Assembly (NCBI GenBank): GCA_902591775.1
Contig: CACJBW010000001.1
Coordinates: forward strand, 51,631-115,630
Direction: 5' to 3'
Length of the DNA stretch: 64,000 nucleotides
Source: an uncultured Pelagibacteraceae bacterium
Lineage (GTDB): Bacteria; Pseudomonadota; Alphaproteobacteria; Pelagibacterales; Pelagibacteraceae
Below the pieces are notes generated by a model. The model was given only the letters and a program-made list of their open reading frames with translations, searched no databases and was not told the origin of the DNA. The position numbers were made by a program, and so were the translations under genes. This document shows positions 57,770-64,000 of the stretch, in pieces. Every line of letters starts with the position of its first letter. Position 1 is the stretch's first letter.

Positions 57770-58713
57770 TATTTATTTAATTTCTCTTTTATGATTTTTG
57801 CTACTCTATTTGCTTCATCAAGTTTTTGATAGGACCAAGTTTCCATATCTTCCCCAAGGTTTTTTGTGATATTTAATTCTCTAAATAAATTTCTAAATCT
57901 TTGGAATCTTATATCATTTTTTCTAGGCAAAATATTTGCAATATAAACTGGTTTTCCAGTTAAAGCAGCTTCTGAAATCATTGAGCTAGAGTCACATGTA
58001 ACAACAATATTTTCAGAAATAGCTAAAGCTGATAAGTAAGCTTTTTTATCAACGTTCATTACAACTGTATGATTTTCGCCAAAAAATTCTTTAGCATAGT
58101 GAATAGTATTAATTGGAGTTCTCATTGATGGTATCACAACAAGTTGAAATTCATATTTTTTTAAAAGTTTGTAAAATATTGAAAAAATATGTTTCATATT
58201 TTTTGTTGAATAATCATAATATTTTGTAGGCCCACCCATTATTAAGCACCAGATTTTTCTGTCATCATTTTTTATAAAAGAGTTTAAATAATTCTTATTC
58301 TCAGCTATTTCACTTTCTGTAAGATAATGGATAGCACCTTTGGTAGTAATGACATTGGAGCCTTTAATTCCATCATGTTCTGGGGCAACTATAAAATCAA
58401 AGTAATTTAAGTTTATTTTTGGATCTTGAATATGGATATTTAAAACTTTTTTTTTTGAAATACTTTTTAAATGAATAGATGGAATTATACTTTTTCGGCC
58501 ACAAGAGATTATTAAATCATAATCTGAGTTATTGATTTTTTTATAAACTCTTTGAGAAATTGGTGTAAATTTTGATGGAATTAACTTCCACAAATTATTT
58601 AGTTCAACCTTCTGGTGAGTAAACTCTATATCTAAAGCTTTAGCTAAGCCTTCAACCTGGCTCAGCATTCCATGCATACCCTCGGTCAATAAAATACCTT
58701 TTAATTTGCTCAT
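57769..58713 (-). CDS. ELM1-like nucleoside-diphosphate-sugar-binding protein (COG3660)
   Basis: A 314-residue protein of the mitochondrial-fission ELM1/COG3660 family, which has a GT-B glycosyltransferase fold. Seen are TEGMHGMLSQVEGLAKAL, DLIISCGRKSI, IHIQDPKINLNYFDFIVAPEHD, LIMGGPTKYY, and VTCDSSSMISEAALTGKPVYI near the end. The final DSSSM-SEAA loop is the sugar-nucleotide site of such folds. In bacteria it is thought to act in envelope glycan synthesis, but no reaction is proven. It starts divergently from trxB. Confidence 0.85.
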   Translation of the reverse strand: MSKLKGILLTEGMHGMLSQVEGLAKALDIEFTHQKVELNNLWKLIPSKFTPISQRVYKKINNSDYDLIISCGRKSIIPSIHLKSISKKKVLNIHIQDPKINLNYFDFIVAPEHDGIKGSNVITTKGAIHYLTESEIAENKNYLNSFIKNDDRKIWCLIMGGPTKYYDYSTKNMKHIFSIFYKLLKKYEFQLVVIPSMRTPINTIHYAKEFFGENHTVVMNVDKKAYLSALAISENIVVTCDSSSMISEAALTGKPVYIANILPRKNDIRFQRFRNLFRELNITKNLGEDMETWSYQKLDEANRVAKIIKEKLNK

Positions 58714-58733
58714 TATTAACTATATAGACCTCT

Positions 58734-59681
58734 ATGAGTGAAAAACCAACTAAACATACAAAAGTGTTAATAATTGGATCTGGTCCAGCGGGCTATACTG
58801 CTGCAGTTTATGCTGCAAGAGCTATGCTAAAACCAATGTTAGTTGCAGGTATGCAGCCAGGTGGTCAACTGACAATTACAACTGATGTTGAAAACTATCC
58901 AGGCTTCGCTGATGTTATACAAGGACCATGGTTAATGGAACAAATGAGAGAGCAAGCGAGAGCAGTAGGAACAGATTTAGTTGAAGATCACATTCAATCA
59001 GTAAATTTAAAATCTAAACCTTTTGAGGCAATAGGCGATAGTGGGCAAAAATATACTGCTGACTCAATTATAATTTCAACAGGTGCTCAAGCAAGATGGT
59101 TAAATATTGAATCTGAAGAAAAATTTAAAGGATTTGGAGTTTCGGCATGTGCAACATGCGATGGTTTCTTTTTTAAAGATAAAACAGTAGCTGTAGTTGG
59201 AGGTGGAAATGCAGCAGTCGAAGAGGCAATGTTTCTTACAAAATTTGCATCAAAAGTACAGTTAATTCATAGAAGAAATGAACTAAGAGCAGAAAAACTT
59301 TTGCAAAAAAAATTAATGGAAAACAAAAAAATTGAAATTATCTGGGATTCAGTTGTTGAAGAAGTAATTGGAGATGAAGAACCAAAAAATGTCAAAGGCT
59401 TAAAGATCAAAAATATTAAAACTAATGAAATATCAGAGTTAAAAATTGACGGTTTATTTATAGCTATTGGTCATGACCCTGCTACTTCGCTATTTAAAGA
59501 TCAATTAGAAATGGACAATACAGGTTATCTAATTACAAAAAGTGATTCTACAGAGACAAATGTTCCAGGTGTTTATGCTGCTGGAGATGTCAAAGATAAA
59601 ATTTATCGACAAGCAGTAACAGCAGCAGGAATGGGCTGTATGGCTGCATTAGAAGCTGAGAAATATTTGGCTTCAAATTAG
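58734..59681 (+). CDS. trxB: Thioredoxin reductase
   Basis: A 315-residue flavoprotein that reduces thioredoxin with NADPH. FAD motif IIGSGPAGYTAAVYAARA (13-30), redox-active C139-A-T-C142, NADPH motif VVGGGNAAVEEA and the C-terminal FAD motif GVYAAGDVKDK are all present. Unlike the reductase behind proteorhodopsin it has the CxxC, so the two enzymes have separate roles. A small membrane gene follows 24 bases later. Confidence 0.96.
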   Translation: MSEKPTKHTKVLIIGSGPAGYTAAVYAARAMLKPMLVAGMQPGGQLTITTDVENYPGFADVIQGPWLMEQMREQARAVGTDLVEDHIQSVNLKSKPFEAIGDSGQKYTADSIIISTGAQARWLNIESEEKFKGFGVSACATCDGFFFKDKTVAVVGGGNAAVEEAMFLTKFASKVQLIHRRNELRAEKLLQKKLMENKKIEIIWDSVVEEVIGDEEPKNVKGLKIKNIKTNEISELKIDGLFIAIGHDPATSLFKDQLEMDNTGYLITKSDSTETNVPGVYAAGDVKDKIYRQAVTAAGMGCMAALEAEKYLASN

Positions 59682-59705
59682 TTAAATATCATCTATAAGA
59701 GATAA

Positions 59706-60089
59706 ATGGAAAATATTGTTAAGCAAATACAATTATTGGCTTTAGTAATAATTCTTATAGCTACAATAATTGCATTTGGAATAGAAGTTTATCAAATGAT
59801 TTCCATTCAAAAAGTTACACTTGCTGATCTGTTACTACTCTTTCTTTACTTAGAGGTATTGGCTATGGTTAGAGTGTTTTGGGAAAGTCAATCCATTCAA
59901 ATTACCTTACCATTATTTATTGCAATAACTGCATTATCAAGATTTATTATTTTGCAAGGAAAGTCAATAAATCCAGAAGTATTACTATATGAAGCAGGAG
60001 CAATTGTTTTAATTGCTATAGCAATACTTGTTTTAAGATTTAGAAATTCACCACTATTTGGTTTAGAAAAAAAGAAAAAAACTAAATAG
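59706..60089 (+). CDS. PsiE-like small membrane protein
   Basis: A 127-residue protein with four hydrophobic segments (about 8-28, 38-58, 66-84 and 92-110). It resembles the PsiE family (phosphate-starvation-inducible E), with LLLLFLYLEVLAMVRVFWES in the second segment and the charged tail EKKKKTK. The function of PsiE is unknown. It lies between trxB and the SDR gene, with 12 bases to the latter, probably in one transcript. Confidence 0.72.
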   Translation: MENIVKQIQLLALVIILIATIIAFGIEVYQMISIQKVTLADLLLLFLYLEVLAMVRVFWESQSIQITLPLFIAITALSRFIILQGKSINPEVLLYEAGAIVLIAIAILVLRFRNSPLFGLEKKKKTK

Positions 60090-60101
60090 TTTATTCAACA
60101 T

Positions 60102-64000
<3,899 letters not shown>

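Overview
This window looks like a chromosome segment of a SAR11-type alphaproteobacterium (Candidatus Pelagibacter or a close relative). The sequence is strongly A+T rich by eye. Genes are packed tail-to-tail with overlapping stop codons. A proteorhodopsin gene is followed by ferredoxin, ferredoxin reductase and glutathione transferase genes, a layout known from SAR11. There is no sign of mobile elements, CRISPR arrays or prophage. Apart from gene rnpB (43358-43713), no stretch over 300 bases lacks a protein gene.

Layout. 1-7360 (minus): a tight accessory operon with a GT39-type membrane glycosyltransferase, a 41-residue membrane microprotein, a GT2 glycosyltransferase, a DUF1800/DUF1501 pair and three secreted proteins, two of them resembling heparin-lyase-fold polysaccharide lyases. 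7384-10862: dksA-like regulator, then gst, ferredoxin reductase, ferredoxin and a blue-tuned proteorhodopsin with its own terminator. 10863-23943: housekeeping genes prpE, pyrC, ygfZ, a MazG-like gene, fumC, an AsmA-like gene, uvrD, pepP and ligA. 23952-43248 (minus): one very long division and cell-wall (dcw) operon, read as mraZ-ftsZ-rsmH-ftsL-ftsI-murEF-mraY-murD-ftsW-murG-murC-murB-ddl-ftsQ-ftsA-lpxC-bamD. It starts at a sigma-70 promoter carrying three MraZ boxes. ftsZ sits second instead of near the end, and murE and murF are one reading frame. 43358-50313: rnpB, an amidase, mlaA-mlaC, two tRNAs, rpoD, dnaG and yqeY. 50437-64000: carA-carB, a divergent ATP-grasp/Anbu pair, a 2-oxoglutarate oxygenase with an ELM1-like gene, trxB, a PsiE-like gene, an SDR, aspC and the start of uvrB.

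Two things stand out. First, five conserved genes (pepP, bamD, lpxC, ftsA, murG) are broken by six single-base frameshifts, every one in a poly(A) run of the coding strand and all between 20.7 and 31 kb. Correcting each run by one base restores a family-typical length, so these are either homopolymer sequencing errors or poly(A) slippage sites. Second, the tRNA-Val(GAC) after rpoD has perfect stems but lacks both the D-loop GG and the T-loop TTC, the elements that normally join the two loops. Other points worth a look are the MraZ operator, the microprotein, the secreted-lyase operon and the reduced Anbu locus.
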